Below are positions 28,422-37,289 of a DNA stretch of 64,000 bases, one piece after another. The translations under genes and the position numbers were made by a program. The DNA lies in the NCBI RefSeq assembly GCF_014643375.1, contig NZ_BMJJ01000001.1, positions 372,001-436,000 on the forward strand. Direction: 5' to 3'. The notes under the pieces were generated by a model. The model was given only the letters and a program-made list of their open reading frames with translations. It was not told the DNA's origin and ran no database searches. The first letter of the stretch is position 1. The number at the start of each line of letters is the position of its first letter. The DNA comes from Aureimonas glaciei (GTDB lineage: Bacteria > Pseudomonadota > Alphaproteobacteria > Rhizobiales > Rhizobiaceae).

Positions 28422-28697
28422 ATGACCGGACCGCGGATCACCATCACCTACTGCACCCAGTGCCAATGGCTGCTGCGCGCCGGCTGGATGGCACAGGAGC
28501 TCCTGTCGACCTTCGGTGCCGATCTCGGCGAGGTGGCGCTGGTGCCGGGAACCGGCGGCATTTTCGAGATCGCCTGCGACGGCACGCTGATCTGGGAGCG
28601 CCAGCGCGACGGCGGCTTTCCCGAGGCGAAGGTGCTGAAACAGCGCGTGCGCGACGTCATGGACCCCGGCCGCGATCTCGGCCACAGCGACCGCTGA
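28422..28697 (+). CDS. SelT/SelW/SelH (Rdx) family thioredoxin-fold protein
   Basis: A 91-residue Rdx-family protein with a CxxC motif (TYCTQCQW, Cys11 and Cys14) right after the first beta strand and a GGIFEIACDGTLIWER segment typical of the family. These small thioredoxin-like proteins are assumed to act in thiol redox chemistry; their substrates are not known. The start at 28422 is chosen for the AAGGAG Shine-Dalgarno at 28411-28416; an ATG at 28398 would add eight residues. Both cysteines are plain TGC codons, so no selenocysteine is involved. Confidence 0.9.
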   Translation: MTGPRITITYCTQCQWLLRAGWMAQELLSTFGADLGEVALVPGTGGIFEIACDGTLIWERQRDGGFPEAKVLKQRVRDVMDPGRDLGHSDR

Positions 28698-28720
28698 GCT
28701 GAACCAAGGGCCAAAAAGCA

Positions 28721-28744
28721 AAACGCCGCCCGGAGGCGGCGTTT
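28721..28744. terminator. Bidirectional terminator between SelW-like and DUF1236 genes
   Basis: A perfect 10-bp inverted repeat (28721-28730 and 28735-28744, loop of 4) between two convergent genes. The arms begin and end in A/T runs (AAA and TTT), so it can serve both strands. Confidence 0.75.
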
Positions 28745-28762
28745 CGGTCGATGGGCGGCAGG

Positions 28763-29338
28763 TCAGCGAGGATAGTAGACGACGCGCCGGCTGGTCTGGT
28801 CGACCACATAGGGCTGGCCGTTGTGGTAGAAGTAGCTGTAGCCCTTGTAGCCGTCGACCGGCTGCAGGCGGGCATCCACGGGTACTTCATAGCCGACGTC
28901 GATATCGCCCTCGATCGTCAGCGGATCGACCGGATTGTCGCGGACATAGCCGATCAGCTCGTCCGGGATGCCGTCCTGAACCACAGGGGCGCCATCGACC
29001 ACGGTGTCGGCGTCGACATAGACGACCGAACGGTCCTGAGCCCGCACGATCACCGGACGATCGTCGCCGGCGTAGAAGTAGACATAGTCCGGGTTGTCGG
29101 GGACCGGCACCAGCTCGACGCTGTCGGGCACGATATAACCCTGGCTGAGCTCGCCCTCGAGCTGCACGGCCGGCCGGGGATTGGCGATGACATAGCTGCG
29201 GACCGGCTCGGGGGCCGGCACGACCGTCACGACGGATCCGGCCACGGACCCGCTGTCCCGGACGATGATCTGGTCGGCCAGGACCGGGCCGGCCCCGAGA
29301 GCGGCCAAGGCCACGGTGGTAAAGAGAAACTGGCGCAT
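28763..29338 (-). CDS. DUF1236 domain-containing exported protein
   Basis: A 191-residue secreted protein with a signal peptide ending at VLADQ (cleavage near residue 21). The body contains tandem DUF1236-like units, each with a [14 protein letters not shown] start, a [14 protein letters not shown] or [13 protein letters not shown] strand and an R-x-V-V-Y end. The domain is almost restricted to Hyphomicrobiales and its function is unknown. Likely periplasmic or surface-associated. Stop lies 18 bases from the shared terminator. Confidence 0.88.
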   Translation of the reverse strand: MRQFLFTTVALAALGAGPVLADQIIVRDSGSVAGSVVTVVPAPEPVRSYVIANPRPAVQLEGELSQGYIVPDSVELVPVPDNPDYVYFYAGDDRPVIVRAQDRSVVYVDADTVVDGAPVVQDGIPDELIGYVRDNPVDPLTIEGDIDVGYEVPVDARLQPVDGYKGYSYFYHNGQPYVVDQTSRRVVYYPR

Positions 29339-29449
29339 CGAAAACTTCCTTGCGGTGTGATGTCCTTCGCACCGACAACCCGGCGCAGCCGGGAGAGTTC
29401 CGGCCGCGCGGTGCCCTTGACCCCGGCGACCGGCAGGATGCGGCGGGGT

Positions 29450-29806
29450 TCAGCCGATTTCGATGCGCACCTTGTCGGGGTAGAAGGCGACATGCCCGGC
29501 GATCGCCATGACCCCCTCCTTCGGCGTGTCGTAGCCCCAGACGGCGTTCTCGGCGGCCGAGCCGCCGGCCGAAATCGTCCAGTAGCTGGCTTTGCCCTTG
29601 TGCGGGCAGGTCGTGTGCTTGTCCGTCGGCAGCAGGAACTCCATCGCGACATGCTCCTTCGGGATGTAGACCACCGGCGGATAGCTGCCCTCCTGGAGGA
29701 TCAGCGCCTCCTTGGTCGTGGCGAGGACGTTGTCGTTGAAATAGACGTTCACCGGCCGCGGCTCTGGCGTGATGGTGATGTACGGCTTTTCCTTCAGCAT
29801 GCTCAT
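29450..29806 (-). CDS. DUF427 domain-containing protein
   Basis: A 118-residue cytoplasmic protein of the DUF427 family. Conserved stretches are [19 protein letters not shown], a [12 protein letters not shown] strand, the cysteine-bearing [12 protein letters not shown] turn and [15 protein letters not shown] at the end. The fold is a small beta barrel; function is not known. Start ATG at 29806. The 156 bases between this start and the divergent betB start (29963) presumably hold both promoters. Confidence 0.88.
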   Translation of the reverse strand: MSMLKEKPYITITPEPRPVNVYFNDNVLATTKEALILQEGSYPPVVYIPKEHVAMEFLLPTDKHTTCPHKGKASYWTISAGGSAAENAVWGYDTPKEGVMAIAGHVAFYPDKVRIEIG

Positions 29807-29962
29807 CGTCGGTCTCCAGGTTGCGGTGATAAATCTTCAACCGGGCGCCGCGCCAGGAGTTCCAGGCCGGGGCTGCGCCGGAGGGCGCCTGTCGCAATTG
29901 GGGTAGAACGGCGCGCCCGGCGTTGTAAAAGGGCGTCGACACCCATCCGAAAGGGCCCCGCC

Positions 29963-31426
29963 ATGCGTGCACAGCCGACAGCCTCCCATTTCATCGACGG
30001 CGCCTATGCCGACGATCCCGCCGGCGCCCCCTTCGACAGCCTCTATCCCGCCACCGGCGAGACCATCGCCCGGCTGCAGGCGGCCTCGCCCGCCACGATC
30101 GAAGCCGCGGTCGCTGCCGCCGCCCGCGGCCAGGCCGAATGGGCCGCCTTCACCGGCGCCGAGCGCGGCCGGGTTCTGCGCCGCGCCGCCGAGCTTTTGC
30201 GCGCCCGCAACCGGGAAATCTCCGAGCTCGAGACGCTCGACACCGGCAAGGCACTGTCGGAGACGCTCGTCGCCGACGCCGCCTCGGGCGCCGACTGCCT
30301 GGAATATTTCGGCGCGCTGGCGGCCGACCTCAAGGGCGAATACATCGATCTCGGCGGCTCCTTCGCCTATACCCGCCGCGAGCCGCTCGGCATCTGCGTC
30401 GGCATCGGCGCCTGGAACTATCCGATCCAGATCGCCTGCTGGAAGGCGGCGCCCGCGCTCGCCTGCGGCAATGCGATGATCTTCAAGCCCTCGGAAGTCA
30501 CGCCCCTCTCGGCGCTGAAGCTCGCCGAGATCCTGATCGAGGCCGGCCTGCCCCGGGGCGTCTTCAACGTCGTGCAGGGCGACGGCGCCGTCGGCGCGGC
30601 GCTCGTCGGCCACACCCTCGTGTCGAAGGTCTCCGTCACCGGCTCGATCGCCACCGGCGTGCGCGTCATGCAGGCGGCGAGCGAGGGCCTGAAGCCCGTC
30701 ACGCTCGAACTCGGCGGCAAGTCGCCGATCATCGTCTTTGCCGACGCCGACCTCGACGCCGCCGTCTCCGGCGCCATCCTCGGCAATTTCTACTCGACCG
30801 GCCAGATCTGCTCCAACGGCACGCGCGTCTATGTCGAGCGCTCGGTGCGTGCCGAATTCGTGAGACGGCTCGTCGCCCGCACCGAAAAGATCCGCCTCGG
30901 CGACCCGCTGGACGAGGCGACCGAGATGGGCCCGCTGGTCTCGCGCGCCCAATACGACCGCGTCCTCGCCTATCTCGACCTCGGCAAAGCCGAGGGTGCG
31001 TCGCTCGCCACCGGCGGCCAGGCGGCTCGGCCGGAAAACTTCGCCGAGGGCCTCTTCGTCGAGCCGACGGTCTTCACCGACGTCACCGACACCATGCGCA
31101 TCGGCCGCGAGGAGATTTTTGGCCCGGTGATGTGCGTCTTCGATTTCGACGGGGAGGACGAGGTCATCGCCCGCGCCAACGATACGGAGATGGGCCTCGC
31201 CGCCGGCGTCTTCACCCGCGACATCGCCCGCGGCCACCGCGTCGTGGCGAAGCTGAAGGCCGGCACCTGCTGGATCAACGCCTACAATCTGACGCCGGTC
31301 GAAATGCCGTTCGGCGGTATGAAGCGCTCCGGCTTCGGCCGCGAGAACGGCCGGGCGGCCATCGAGCACTACACGCAGCTGAAGTCGGTCTATGTCGAGA
31401 TGGGCACGGCCGAGGCCCCTTACTGA
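29963..31426 (+). CDS. betB: Betaine-aldehyde dehydrogenase
   Basis: A 487-residue NAD(P)-dependent aldehyde dehydrogenase that oxidises betaine aldehyde to glycine betaine, an osmoprotectant. Catalytic Glu249 lies in LELGGKSP and the nucleophile Cys283 in [35 protein letters not shown] is the BetB-type cofactor loop, and the ending [13 protein letters not shown] is typical. Start ATG at 29963 is preferred over much longer upstream frames, which are antisense shadow. betA and betI, its usual partners, are not adjacent, so the choline-oxidation genes are split or the enzyme serves another aldehyde. The NAGGN genes at the left edge are a second osmolyte system in the same window. Confidence 0.9.
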   Translation: MRAQPTASHFIDGAYADDPAGAPFDSLYPATGETIARLQAASPATIEAAVAAAARGQAEWAAFTGAERGRVLRRAAELLRARNREISELETLDTGKALSETLVADAASGADCLEYFGALAADLKGEYIDLGGSFAYTRREPLGICVGIGAWNYPIQIACWKAAPALACGNAMIFKPSEVTPLSALKLAEILIEAGLPRGVFNVVQGDGAVGAALVGHTLVSKVSVTGSIATGVRVMQAASEGLKPVTLELGGKSPIIVFADADLDAAVSGAILGNFYSTGQICSNGTRVYVERSVRAEFVRRLVARTEKIRLGDPLDEATEMGPLVSRAQYDRVLAYLDLGKAEGASLATGGQAARPENFAEGLFVEPTVFTDVTDTMRIGREEIFGPVMCVFDFDGEDEVIARANDTEMGLAAGVFTRDIARGHRVVAKLKAGTCWINAYNLTPVEMPFGGMKRSGFGRENGRAAIEHYTQLKSVYVEMGTAEAPY

Positions 31427-31438
31427 GCACTTCGTCCC

Positions 31439-31470
31439 GGGCGCGCCGGTTGACTTTTGCCGGGGCGCCC
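31439..31470 (+). terminator. Hairpin downstream of betB
   Basis: Two arms at 31439-31449 and 31460-31470 form an 11-bp stem interrupted by one G-G mismatch around a 10-base T-rich loop. It starts 12 bases after the betB stop and precedes the sigma-factor gene. It could end betB transcription or be part of the sigma-factor leader. Confidence 0.35.
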
Positions 31471-31514
31471 TGTTGGGCTGGCGCCGGGATGGAGACGATA
31501 GAGACAGTGACGCG

Positions 31515-32072
31515 GTGAGCCCGGACGAGGGACGGCAATATCTGGTGGATCGGCTGCAGGCCGTCGCCGCGGGCGACCGTGCGGCCCTGCGCGATCTCTA
31601 TGAGCGGACGTCCGCGAAGCTATTCGGCGTCTGCCTGCGTATCTTGCCCGACAGGGAAGAGGCCGAAGACGTGTTGCAGGATGTCTATCTGACGGTGTGG
31701 AACAAGGCGGAGCGGTTCGATCCCGCGCGCGCGAGCCCGATCACCTGGCTCGCCACCATCGCCCGCAACCGGGCGATCGACCGCCAGCGCGCCATCGGCC
31801 CGCGCGCCTTCGACCGTTCCGTCGACGATGCCGCCGACATCGCCGCCGACACCCCGGATGCGTTGACGCAGCTGGAGCGCGGCGAGGAGAACCGGCAGCT
31901 CTCGGCCTGCCTCGACGCCCTCGACGCCCGCACCCGCGGCGCCATCGTCGCCGCCTTCTTCGGCGGACGCACCTACGAGGCGCTCGCCACCGAGGAGGGC
32001 GTGCCGCTCGGCACGATGAAGAGCCTCGTGCGCCGTGGCCTGCAGCGCCTGAAGAACTGTCTGCAGCCATGA
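31515..32072 (+). CDS. ECF-family RNA polymerase sigma factor
   Basis: A 185-residue extracytoplasmic-function sigma factor. Region 2 is LYERTSAKLFGVCLRILPDR followed by EEAEDVLQDVYLTVWNKA, and region 4 is the helix-turn-helix YEALATEEGVPLGTMKSLVR. The GTG at 31515 (VSPDEGRQYL) is the most likely start; an upstream start in the same frame would run through a terminator-like hairpin. The anti-sigma gene overlaps its stop by 4 bases, so the pair is translated together. Sequence type resembles the RskA-partnered SigK-like ECF group. The promoter it recognises and its inducing stress are unknown. Confidence 0.88.
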   Translation: MSPDEGRQYLVDRLQAVAAGDRAALRDLYERTSAKLFGVCLRILPDREEAEDVLQDVYLTVWNKAERFDPARASPITWLATIARNRAIDRQRAIGPRAFDRSVDDAADIAADTPDALTQLERGEENRQLSACLDALDARTRGAIVAAFFGGRTYEALATEEGVPLGTMKSLVRRGLQRLKNCLQP

Positions 32073-32785
32073 GCGATCGCACCGATCCTCCGGACGACGA
32101 CGTCCTGGCCGCGGAACTCGCCCTCGGCGTGCTGGATGGCGCCGAACGCGTCCGGGCCGACCGCCGACGGCGCCAGGACCCCGTCTTCGCCCGCGCCGTC
32201 GAGGAGTGGGAGGACCGGCTCGGGCCGATGCTGGCCGCCGTCGAGCCCGTGCCCGCGCCTTCCGGCCTCTGGGACAGGATCGACGCGGATCTCGGCCGGG
32301 TTCTCAGGGTGCAGACGGCGCTGGCGCCGCGGGCCGAGGCGCGTGCCCGGGACGGCCGCGTCTCCGGCCTCTGGCGCTGGTTCGGCCTCGGCTCCTTTGG
32401 CCTCGCCACGGCGAGCCTTGCGGCGCTTCTCGTCGTCGCGCAGCCCGGTCCGCCGGCCGAGCCGCTGACCGCCTCGCTCGCCGGCGAAACCGGGCCGCCG
32501 CTCTACACCGCCGTCGTCTATCCCGGCGCGACGAGCGCGACGCTGGTGCCGGTCGCCGTCGGCGCCGACCCGCTGCACGCGCACGAGCTCTGGCTGCTCG
32601 CGCCGGACGGCGAGCCGCTGTCGCTTGGCGTCCTGGCGCAGGAGGGCACGCTGAGGGTCACCATTCCGCCGGCGCTGCTCGCCAAGGGCGGCGTTCTGGC
32701 CATCACCCGTGAGCCGCCCGGCGGCTCGCCGTCCGGCAAGCCGACGGGCCCGGTCGTCGCCAAGGGCGCGCTGCAGTCGATCTAG
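32069..32785 (+). CDS. Anti-sigma factor, RskA type
   Basis: A 238-residue membrane anti-sigma factor. The cytoplasmic N-terminal part (residues 1-100) has the DVLAAELALGVLDGAE and FARAVEEWEDRLGPM helices typical of anti-sigma-K proteins and lacks the zinc HxxxCxxC motif. One transmembrane helix at about 105-125 precedes a C-terminal extracytoplasmic RskA-like domain (YTAVVYPGATSATLVPVAVG, then HAHELWLLAPDG). It should hold the ECF sigma factor inactive until a signal triggers proteolysis. ATGA overlap with the sigma gene. Confidence 0.88.
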   Translation: MSDRTDPPDDDVLAAELALGVLDGAERVRADRRRRQDPVFARAVEEWEDRLGPMLAAVEPVPAPSGLWDRIDADLGRVLRVQTALAPRAEARARDGRVSGLWRWFGLGSFGLATASLAALLVVAQPGPPAEPLTASLAGETGPPLYTAVVYPGATSATLVPVAVGADPLHAHELWLLAPDGEPLSLGVLAQEGTLRVTIPPALLAKGGVLAITREPPGGSPSGKPTGPVVAKGALQSI

Positions 32786-32885
32786 AGCCCGATCCCGGAA
32801 GGGGGCTTCCGGCTTTCGGAAAAGATCATGCAAGGACATGAATTAAAGCGGGACGACGATTCGAGAAAAGCCATCCTGCTTTAGC
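32784..32885. repeat. RIME-like rhizobial intergenic palindromic element (degenerate)
   Basis: About 100 bases directly after the anti-sigma stop that match, by memory, the layout of the RIME-type elements scattered in Rhizobiales genomes: a TAGAGCCCGATCCCGG start, a first palindrome with CCGGAAG/CTTCCGG arms, the CGGAAAAGATCATGC core, and a second palindrome with arms at about 32843-32857 and 32870-32884. The second pair has several G-T or changed pairs, so this copy is old. It can also fold into terminator-like hairpins. Confidence 0.6.
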
Positions 32886-32958
32886 CGCGTTCCCGCGGGC
32901 AGGGGCCGGGGCGCGCCGTCTGGCTAAGCGCCTCGACCTTCGCTAAGACGGGCGGCCG

Positions 32959-33114
32959 ATGACCAAATTCTTCTCCGCCCTCTTCATTCTTTTAATGCTG
33001 ATCCAGCTGATCCGGCCGCTCGGCCTGCCCGGACTGCGCCGGCGCGGCGACTTCTGGAAGCTGGCGGTCTTTGCCTTCGTCGTCTTCGGCCTCACCATCC
33101 TCATCCGGCCCTGA
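32959..33114 (+). CDS. Small inner-membrane protein, 51 residues
   Basis: A short open frame with an ATG at 32959 and TGA at 33112-33114. The product has two hydrophobic helices (about residues 4-20 and 34-49) joined by a basic loop (LRRRGDFW). The frame has strong third-position GC and no other good frame covers the spot. It is transcribed toward murA, 215 bases upstream of it. I recognise no family; a structural or regulatory micro-membrane protein is possible. The antisense frame here is arginine/lysine-biased and rejected. Confidence 0.6.
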   Translation: MTKFFSALFILLMLIQLIRPLGLPGLRRRGDFWKLAVFAFVVFGLTILIRP

Positions 33115-33329
33115 GCCACCGGCATGCCGCCGGCCCGGACCGGGGACAACGCGCAAGCCATTTGAATGTAAGGCAGCTCTGGTGTAGATCGGGCGACCGC
33201 GGAGGCTGAGGCGCCCGCCGCGTCGGACAGGATTGCCTGGACCGTCGCCGGCGAAAAGCCCGCGCCTCACGCACCGCATTCAGCCGCCCGCAGCGGCAAC
33301 TCACTCTCGGCAAGCTTGGACCCGACTTC

Positions 33330-34619
33330 ATGGATCGTATTCGCATCAGGGGCGGTAACACGCTGAACGGGGTGATCCCGATTTCCGGCGCCAAGAACGC
33401 GGCTCTGCCGCTGATGATCGCCTCGCTGCTCACCGACGACACGCTGACGCTCGAAAACGTGCCGCATCTGGCCGATGTCGAGCAGCTCATCCGCATCCTC
33501 GGCAATCACGGTGTCGACTATTCCGTTTCCGGCAAGCGGCTGAGCCAGACGCCGGCCAATGGCCGCACCATCCATTTCACCGCCCGCACCATCGTCGACA
33601 CGACCGCGCCGTACGAACTGGTGTCGAAGATGCGCGCCAGCTTCTGGGTCATCGGCCCGCTGCTCGCCCGCATGCACAAGGCCAAGGTCTCGCTGCCCGG
33701 CGGCTGCGCCATCGGTACGCGCCCGGTCGACCTGTTCATCGACGGACTGCGCGCGCTCGGCGCCACCATCGACATCGACCAGGGCTATATCCATGCCGAG
33801 GCCAAGGGCGGCCTCGTCGGCAACCGCTTCGTCTTTCCGAAGGTCTCGGTCGGCGCGACCCATGTTCTGATGATGGCCGCCTCGCTGGCCAAGGGCGAGA
33901 CCGTCCTCGAAAACGCCGCACGCGAGCCCGAGGTCGTCGACCTCGCGACCTGCCTCAACGCCATGGGCGCGAAGATCACCGGTGCCGGCACGCCGACCAT
34001 CACCATCCAGGGCGTCACCGCGCTGTCGGGCGCCCGCCACCGCGTCCTGCCCGACCGCATCGAGACCGGCACCTATGCCATGGCCGTGGCGATGACCGGC
34101 GGCGACGTCGTGCTGGAAGGCACCGACGCGGCCCTGCTGCAGAGCGCATTTGCCGCCCTGCGCCAGGCCGGCGCGGAGATCAGCCAGGCGCCGAACGGCA
34201 TCAGGGTCACCCGCAACGGCGGCGGCGTGCAGCCGGTGGACGTGATCACCGATCCCTTCCCAGGCTTCCCGACCGATCTGCAGGCGCAGTTCATGGCGCT
34301 GATGACACGCTCGTCGGGCATCTCGCACATCACCGAGACGATCTTCGAGAACCGCTTCATGCACGTGCAGGAGCTCGCCCGGCTCGGCGCGAAGATCTCG
34401 CTTTCCGGCCAGGTGGCCCGGATCGAGGGCGTCGAGCGGCTGGCGGGCGCCCAGGTGATGGCGACGGACCTCCGCGCCTCGGTGTCGCTGGTGATCGCCG
34501 GCCTTGCCGCGGAAGGCGAGACGACGGTCAACCGCGTCTACCATCTCGACCGCGGCTTCGAGCGGCTGGAGGAGAAGCTTGTCGCCTGCGGCGCCGAAGT
34601 GGAGCGGATTTCGGGCTAG
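33330..34619 (+). CDS. murA: UDP-N-acetylglucosamine 1-carboxyvinyltransferase
   Basis: A 429-residue MurA that transfers enolpyruvate from PEP to UDP-GlcNAc, the first committed step of peptidoglycan synthesis. Lys22 (SGAKNAALP) and the catalytic Cys126 ([13 protein letters not shown]) are present; the cysteine means normal fosfomycin sensitivity at this position. [30 protein letters not shown] and [14 protein letters not shown] are further family blocks. Start ATG at 33330. It is followed after 206 bases by infA instead of the hisD-containing block I would expect in this order of bacteria. Confidence 0.97.
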   Translation: MDRIRIRGGNTLNGVIPISGAKNAALPLMIASLLTDDTLTLENVPHLADVEQLIRILGNHGVDYSVSGKRLSQTPANGRTIHFTARTIVDTTAPYELVSKMRASFWVIGPLLARMHKAKVSLPGGCAIGTRPVDLFIDGLRALGATIDIDQGYIHAEAKGGLVGNRFVFPKVSVGATHVLMMAASLAKGETVLENAAREPEVVDLATCLNAMGAKITGAGTPTITIQGVTALSGARHRVLPDRIETGTYAMAVAMTGGDVVLEGTDAALLQSAFAALRQAGAEISQAPNGIRVTRNGGGVQPVDVITDPFPGFPTDLQAQFMALMTRSSGISHITETIFENRFMHVQELARLGAKISLSGQVARIEGVERLAGAQVMATDLRASVSLVIAGLAAEGETTVNRVYHLDRGFERLEEKLVACGAEVERISG

Positions 34620-34825
34620 CAGGCCCATCCGGGCCCGCCCGAGACAGCGGGTCGATGGCGGCGAATTTCAGGGGCGCGACGGTGTATTCCCCCATCGCGC
34701 CTTGCTTTTTCAGACGATCCATCTGATCTAGGGCCAATTCTGATATACAGGGCCGCGACGTGACGCGGCGTTTCCTTGCCGCGCGGGCACGCCCCGACCA
34801 CGGCCCCTTTGAGGTTAAGACGCTT

Positions 34826-35044
34826 ATGGCGAAAGAAGAAGTTCTCGAATTCCCGGGTCTGGTGACCGAACTCCTCCCGAATGCGACCTTCCGCATCAAG
34901 CTCGAGAACGACCACGAGATCATCGCCCACACGGCCGGCCGGATGCGCAAGAACCGCATTCGCGTGCTGACGGGCGACAAGGTCCTGGTCGAGATGACGC
35001 CCTACGACTTGTCCAAGGGTCGCATCACCTACCGCTTCAAGTAG
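34826..35044 (+). CDS. infA: Translation initiation factor IF-1
   Basis: A 72-residue S1/OB-fold protein that binds the 30S A-site during initiation. The sequence [20 protein letters not shown] and the ending [12 protein letters not shown] are diagnostic. The start at 34826 is set by family length; an upstream ATG/GTG frame adds basic residues with no match. It leads the infA-maf-yacG block, with maf starting 19 bases after its stop. Confidence 0.97.
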   Translation: MAKEEVLEFPGLVTELLPNATFRIKLENDHEIIAHTAGRMRKNRIRVLTGDKVLVEMTPYDLSKGRITYRFK

Positions 35045-35063
35045 CGGCGGGCCGCAGGGCGCG

Positions 35064-35705
35064 ATGGCACAACGCATTCACCTGGTTCTCGCTTCCGGCT
35101 CGCCGCGGCGGGTGGAGCTGCTGCAGCAGGCGGGCATCGAGCCCGAACGCCTGCTGCCGGCCGATATCGACGAGACGCCGCAGAAGAGCGAGCATCCGCG
35201 CTCCCTTGCCAAGCGGCTCGCCAAGACCAAGGCCGAGACGGCCTTTGCGGTGCTCGGCGAGCGCGGCGAGGGCGAGGGTCGCCTGGTGCTGGCTGCCGAT
35301 ACCGTCGTCTCCGTCGGCCGCCAGATCCTGCCGAAGGCGGAACTTGCCGACGAGGCGCTCGCCAATCTTCGCATCCTCTCCGGCCGCACCCACCGCGTCC
35401 ATACGGGCCTCTGCCTGATTACGCCCAGCGGCGCCCAGCGCCAGCGCCTCGTCGAGACGCGCGTGCGCTTCAAGCGGCTGTCGCGGGACGACATCGATTC
35501 CTACATCGCCTCCGGGGAATGGCGCGGCAAGGCCGGCGGCTATGCCATCCAGGGCCTGGCCGGCAGTTTCGTCGTTCGCCTCGTCGGCTCCTACACCAAT
35601 GTGGTCGGGCTGCCGCTGTACGAGACGATCGCGCTGATCGGCGGCGAGGGTTTCGACATCCACGCGCCCTGGCGCGAGGCCGGCAAGGCGGCGGCGGCCT
35701 CGTGA
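35064..35705 (+). CDS. maf: Maf-like nucleoside triphosphate pyrophosphatase
   Basis: A 213-residue Maf/Ham1-fold enzyme. [17 protein letters not shown] (residues 8-24) is the signature substrate loop, AADTVV the catalytic Asp loop, and the family pattern [13 protein letters not shown] follows. Members hydrolyse non-canonical or modified dNTPs/NTPs (the YhdE type acts on dTTP and UTP). [16 protein letters not shown] is the conserved C-terminal stretch. The stop overlaps the yacG start by 4 bases. Confidence 0.93.
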   Translation: MAQRIHLVLASGSPRRVELLQQAGIEPERLLPADIDETPQKSEHPRSLAKRLAKTKAETAFAVLGERGEGEGRLVLAADTVVSVGRQILPKAELADEALANLRILSGRTHRVHTGLCLITPSGAQRQRLVETRVRFKRLSRDDIDSYIASGEWRGKAGGYAIQGLAGSFVVRLVGSYTNVVGLPLYETIALIGGEGFDIHAPWREAGKAAAAS

Positions 35706-35884
35706 GCGACGGCGTCGTCACGCCCCTGCGGCCGAAGCGGAAATGCCCGGAATGCGGCCGGGCGTCGGACCGCGAGGCCTATCCCTTCTGCTCCTTCCGC
35801 TGCAAGGACGCCGATCTGGGCCGCTGGCTGTCCGGCCGCTACGTCATTCCCGGCCCTGTCGACGAGGCCTCGGAGGAGGACTGA
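35702..35884 (+). CDS. yacG: DNA gyrase inhibitor YacG
   Basis: A 60-residue zinc protein starting with GTG at 35702 in a GTGA overlap with maf. Zinc ligands are Cys15 and Cys18 (KCPECGR) and a second pair in [15 protein letters not shown]. The family binds GyrB and blocks gyrase DNA binding. The infA-maf-yacG order is conserved in alphaproteobacteria. The acidic tail (VDEASEED) is normal for the family. Confidence 0.9.
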   Translation: MSDGVVTPLRPKRKCPECGRASDREAYPFCSFRCKDADLGRWLSGRYVIPGPVDEASEED

Positions 35885-35929
35885 CGCGGTCGGACGGCGG
35901 AACCTCCGCCGAGCGTTCCGGCCGCGATC

Positions 35930-36205
35930 CTACCGGGCGCCGTTGGTAGGGGCCCCGGCGCGCCGATCGCCCCTGGCCGCGACGTCTTCGCGCTTCACGC
36001 ACTGTGGATCGACGGCCAGCTTCGGCGCCACGAGCAGCGGCGTGGATCTCCGGCCGAGTTCGGCCACGGCGGAGCGCAGTTTCGCCTCGCTCCGGCCGCT
36101 GGACGCGATGCGAAGGCCGCGCAGAGCCTCCTCCACCGTCTGCGCCAGCTGCGCGTCGCTCAGCATGTCCTCGTCGAATCGGTCGTCGGTCATTGGCTTG
36201 CCCAT
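35930..36205 (-). CDS. Small hypothetical protein
   Basis: A 91-residue frame convergent with yacG. An internal start at 36193 (MTDDRFDEDML) may be the true one. The product has an acidic N-terminus, a predicted helical middle (AQLAQTVEEALRGLRIA and SEAKLRSAVAELGRR) and a basic tail. No family recognised. It is kept because its composition is balanced, whereas the overlapping plus-strand frames are Ser/Arg-biased. A weak start context lowers confidence. Confidence 0.5.
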   Translation of the reverse strand: MGKPMTDDRFDEDMLSDAQLAQTVEEALRGLRIASSGRSEAKLRSAVAELGRRSTPLLVAPKLAVDPQCVKREDVAARGDRRAGAPTNGAR

Positions 36206-36387
36206 CCTCGACGCCTCGCATCCCGGCGGGATGACAAAGCGGCACTATAGGGCCGTGCGCGCGGCACGCCTTTAACCTGCTTTATAAAGCCGTGCTTATT
36301 TCCGGCCTGCCGCTTGGCGCATGGATCGCCGGCGAGGCCCGGCATCCGGCCCGCCCCCAATCGCCGTCCGCCGAGTGGCGCCGGCGG

Positions 36388-36996
36388 CTATGGGGCGACG
36401 GCGCTCACCAGCACATTGGTGTCGGTGCTGATCGCCTGCCAGGTCGCCGGATCGGCGCTGCTCTGCCGTTTCAGAAAGGTGTAGGGCGTGTCGCGCCAGG
36501 GCCGGACGCGCCAGTCGAGATTGTCGAGGACATAGTCGCCGGAGGTGGTCGTCAGCGTCAGGATCGCGTGTCCCTCGCCATTCCTCTTGCGCACCACGGT
36601 GATCAGGAGGTCGGACAGGGCGATGCCCGCGGCATGCAGCTTGCGGCGCTTCAGGAGCGCGTAGTCCTCGCAGTCGCCGCGCTCGGCGGGATAGGTCCAG
36701 TGTTCCTCGACCCCATATTGCTCCTGGTCGGACTGCGGCCGGATCGTCGCATTCACCGATGTATTGATCGAGGCGATCAGGGCGATGACCTCGGGTTCCA
36801 GTTCCAGGCGCTCGGCGGCAGCCGGCCCCTCGGCCGCGCAGTCCCTGGGTTGCGCCTTGCAGAAGAGCCGGTGTCCGAGCGGCGCCACGGCCACGGCCCC
36901 GGCGGTCATGAAATCCGCCGCCGCCGCTGGAGCGGAGGGCAGGATCAGGCAAAGCGCGAGCGCTAACCCGGCGCCGGACGCGCGGATCTGGTGCAT
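36388..36996 (-). CDS. Transglutaminase-like cysteine peptidase (BTLCP family)
   Basis: A 202-residue exported protein of the bacterial transglutaminase-like cysteine proteinase family (DUF920). After a signal peptide (hydrophobic AGLALALCLILPSAPAAAA, cleavage near 27) the catalytic triad is Cys109 in ERGDCEDYALLK, His143 in GEGHAILT and Asp158 in YVLDN. Periplasmic protein cleavage or cross-linking is expected; LapG-type BTLCPs cleave adhesins, but LapD-like partners are not nearby. The start at 36996 has GGAGGG eight bases upstream; an ATG at 37002 is the alternative. A TTGACA promoter lies just upstream. Confidence 0.88.
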   Translation of the reverse strand: MHQIRASGAGLALALCLILPSAPAAAADFMTAGAVAVAPLGHRLFCKAQPRDCAAEGPAAAERLELEPEVIALIASINTSVNATIRPQSDQEQYGVEEHWTYPAERGDCEDYALLKRRKLHAAGIALSDLLITVVRKRNGEGHAILTLTTTSGDYVLDNLDWRVRPWRDTPYTFLKRQSSADPATWQAISTDTNVLVSAVAP

Positions 36997-37036
36997 TCTC
37001 ATACCCTCCGAAGAGCGGATTGATGCGTGTTGAAGG

Positions 37037-37065
37037 ATGTTGGGTGCGATGCGAAAAACTGTCAA
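37037..37065 (-). promoter_or_regulatory. Sigma-70-type promoter for the BTLCP gene
   Basis: On the minus strand a perfect -35 TTGACA (37060-37065) is followed after 17 bases by CAACAT (37037-37042). The start codon is about 41 bases further on. This is the best housekeeping-type promoter seen in the window. Confidence 0.55.
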
Positions 37066-37231
37066 CGCCCGCAATTTCGGGGTGCGGGTTGTGACGCAGG
37101 ATTCACGCAAGCTGGCAGGGTGGAGTAGGCCCGTCTGCCTCGACCATCGGCCGAGCCCGCCGGGGCCGGAGGGCAGGGGGTCGCGCTTTCCCCTGTCTAA
37201 TCAACGGCCTGGAGTAATCCCCTGCCGATTT

Positions 37232-37247
37232 GTAACAAATTTGTCAC
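37232..37247. promoter_or_regulatory. Palindromic operator-like site
   Basis: A 16-base palindrome, GTNACAAATTTGTNAC, with one mismatched pair, in an AT-rich patch amid GC-rich DNA. It lies 43 bases after the end of the alpha/beta hydrolase gene's 3' side and 167 bases upstream of the BTLCP promoter, so a regulator of that promoter could bind here. The factor is unknown. Confidence 0.3.
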
Positions 37248-37289
37248 GAAGCGAAGACGATTCGCAAAAGCGACCGGGCCGCCGGGAAC

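Noticed and set aside
28398-28697. A start at 28398 for the SelW-like gene, or a selenocysteine in it.
   Set aside because: The AAGGAG at 28411-28416 points to the ATG at 28422, and both CxxC codons are TGC.
35943-36275. A plus-strand frame of about 110 residues after yacG.
   Set aside because: Ser/Arg-biased composition; the minus-strand frame at 35930-36205 is better balanced.
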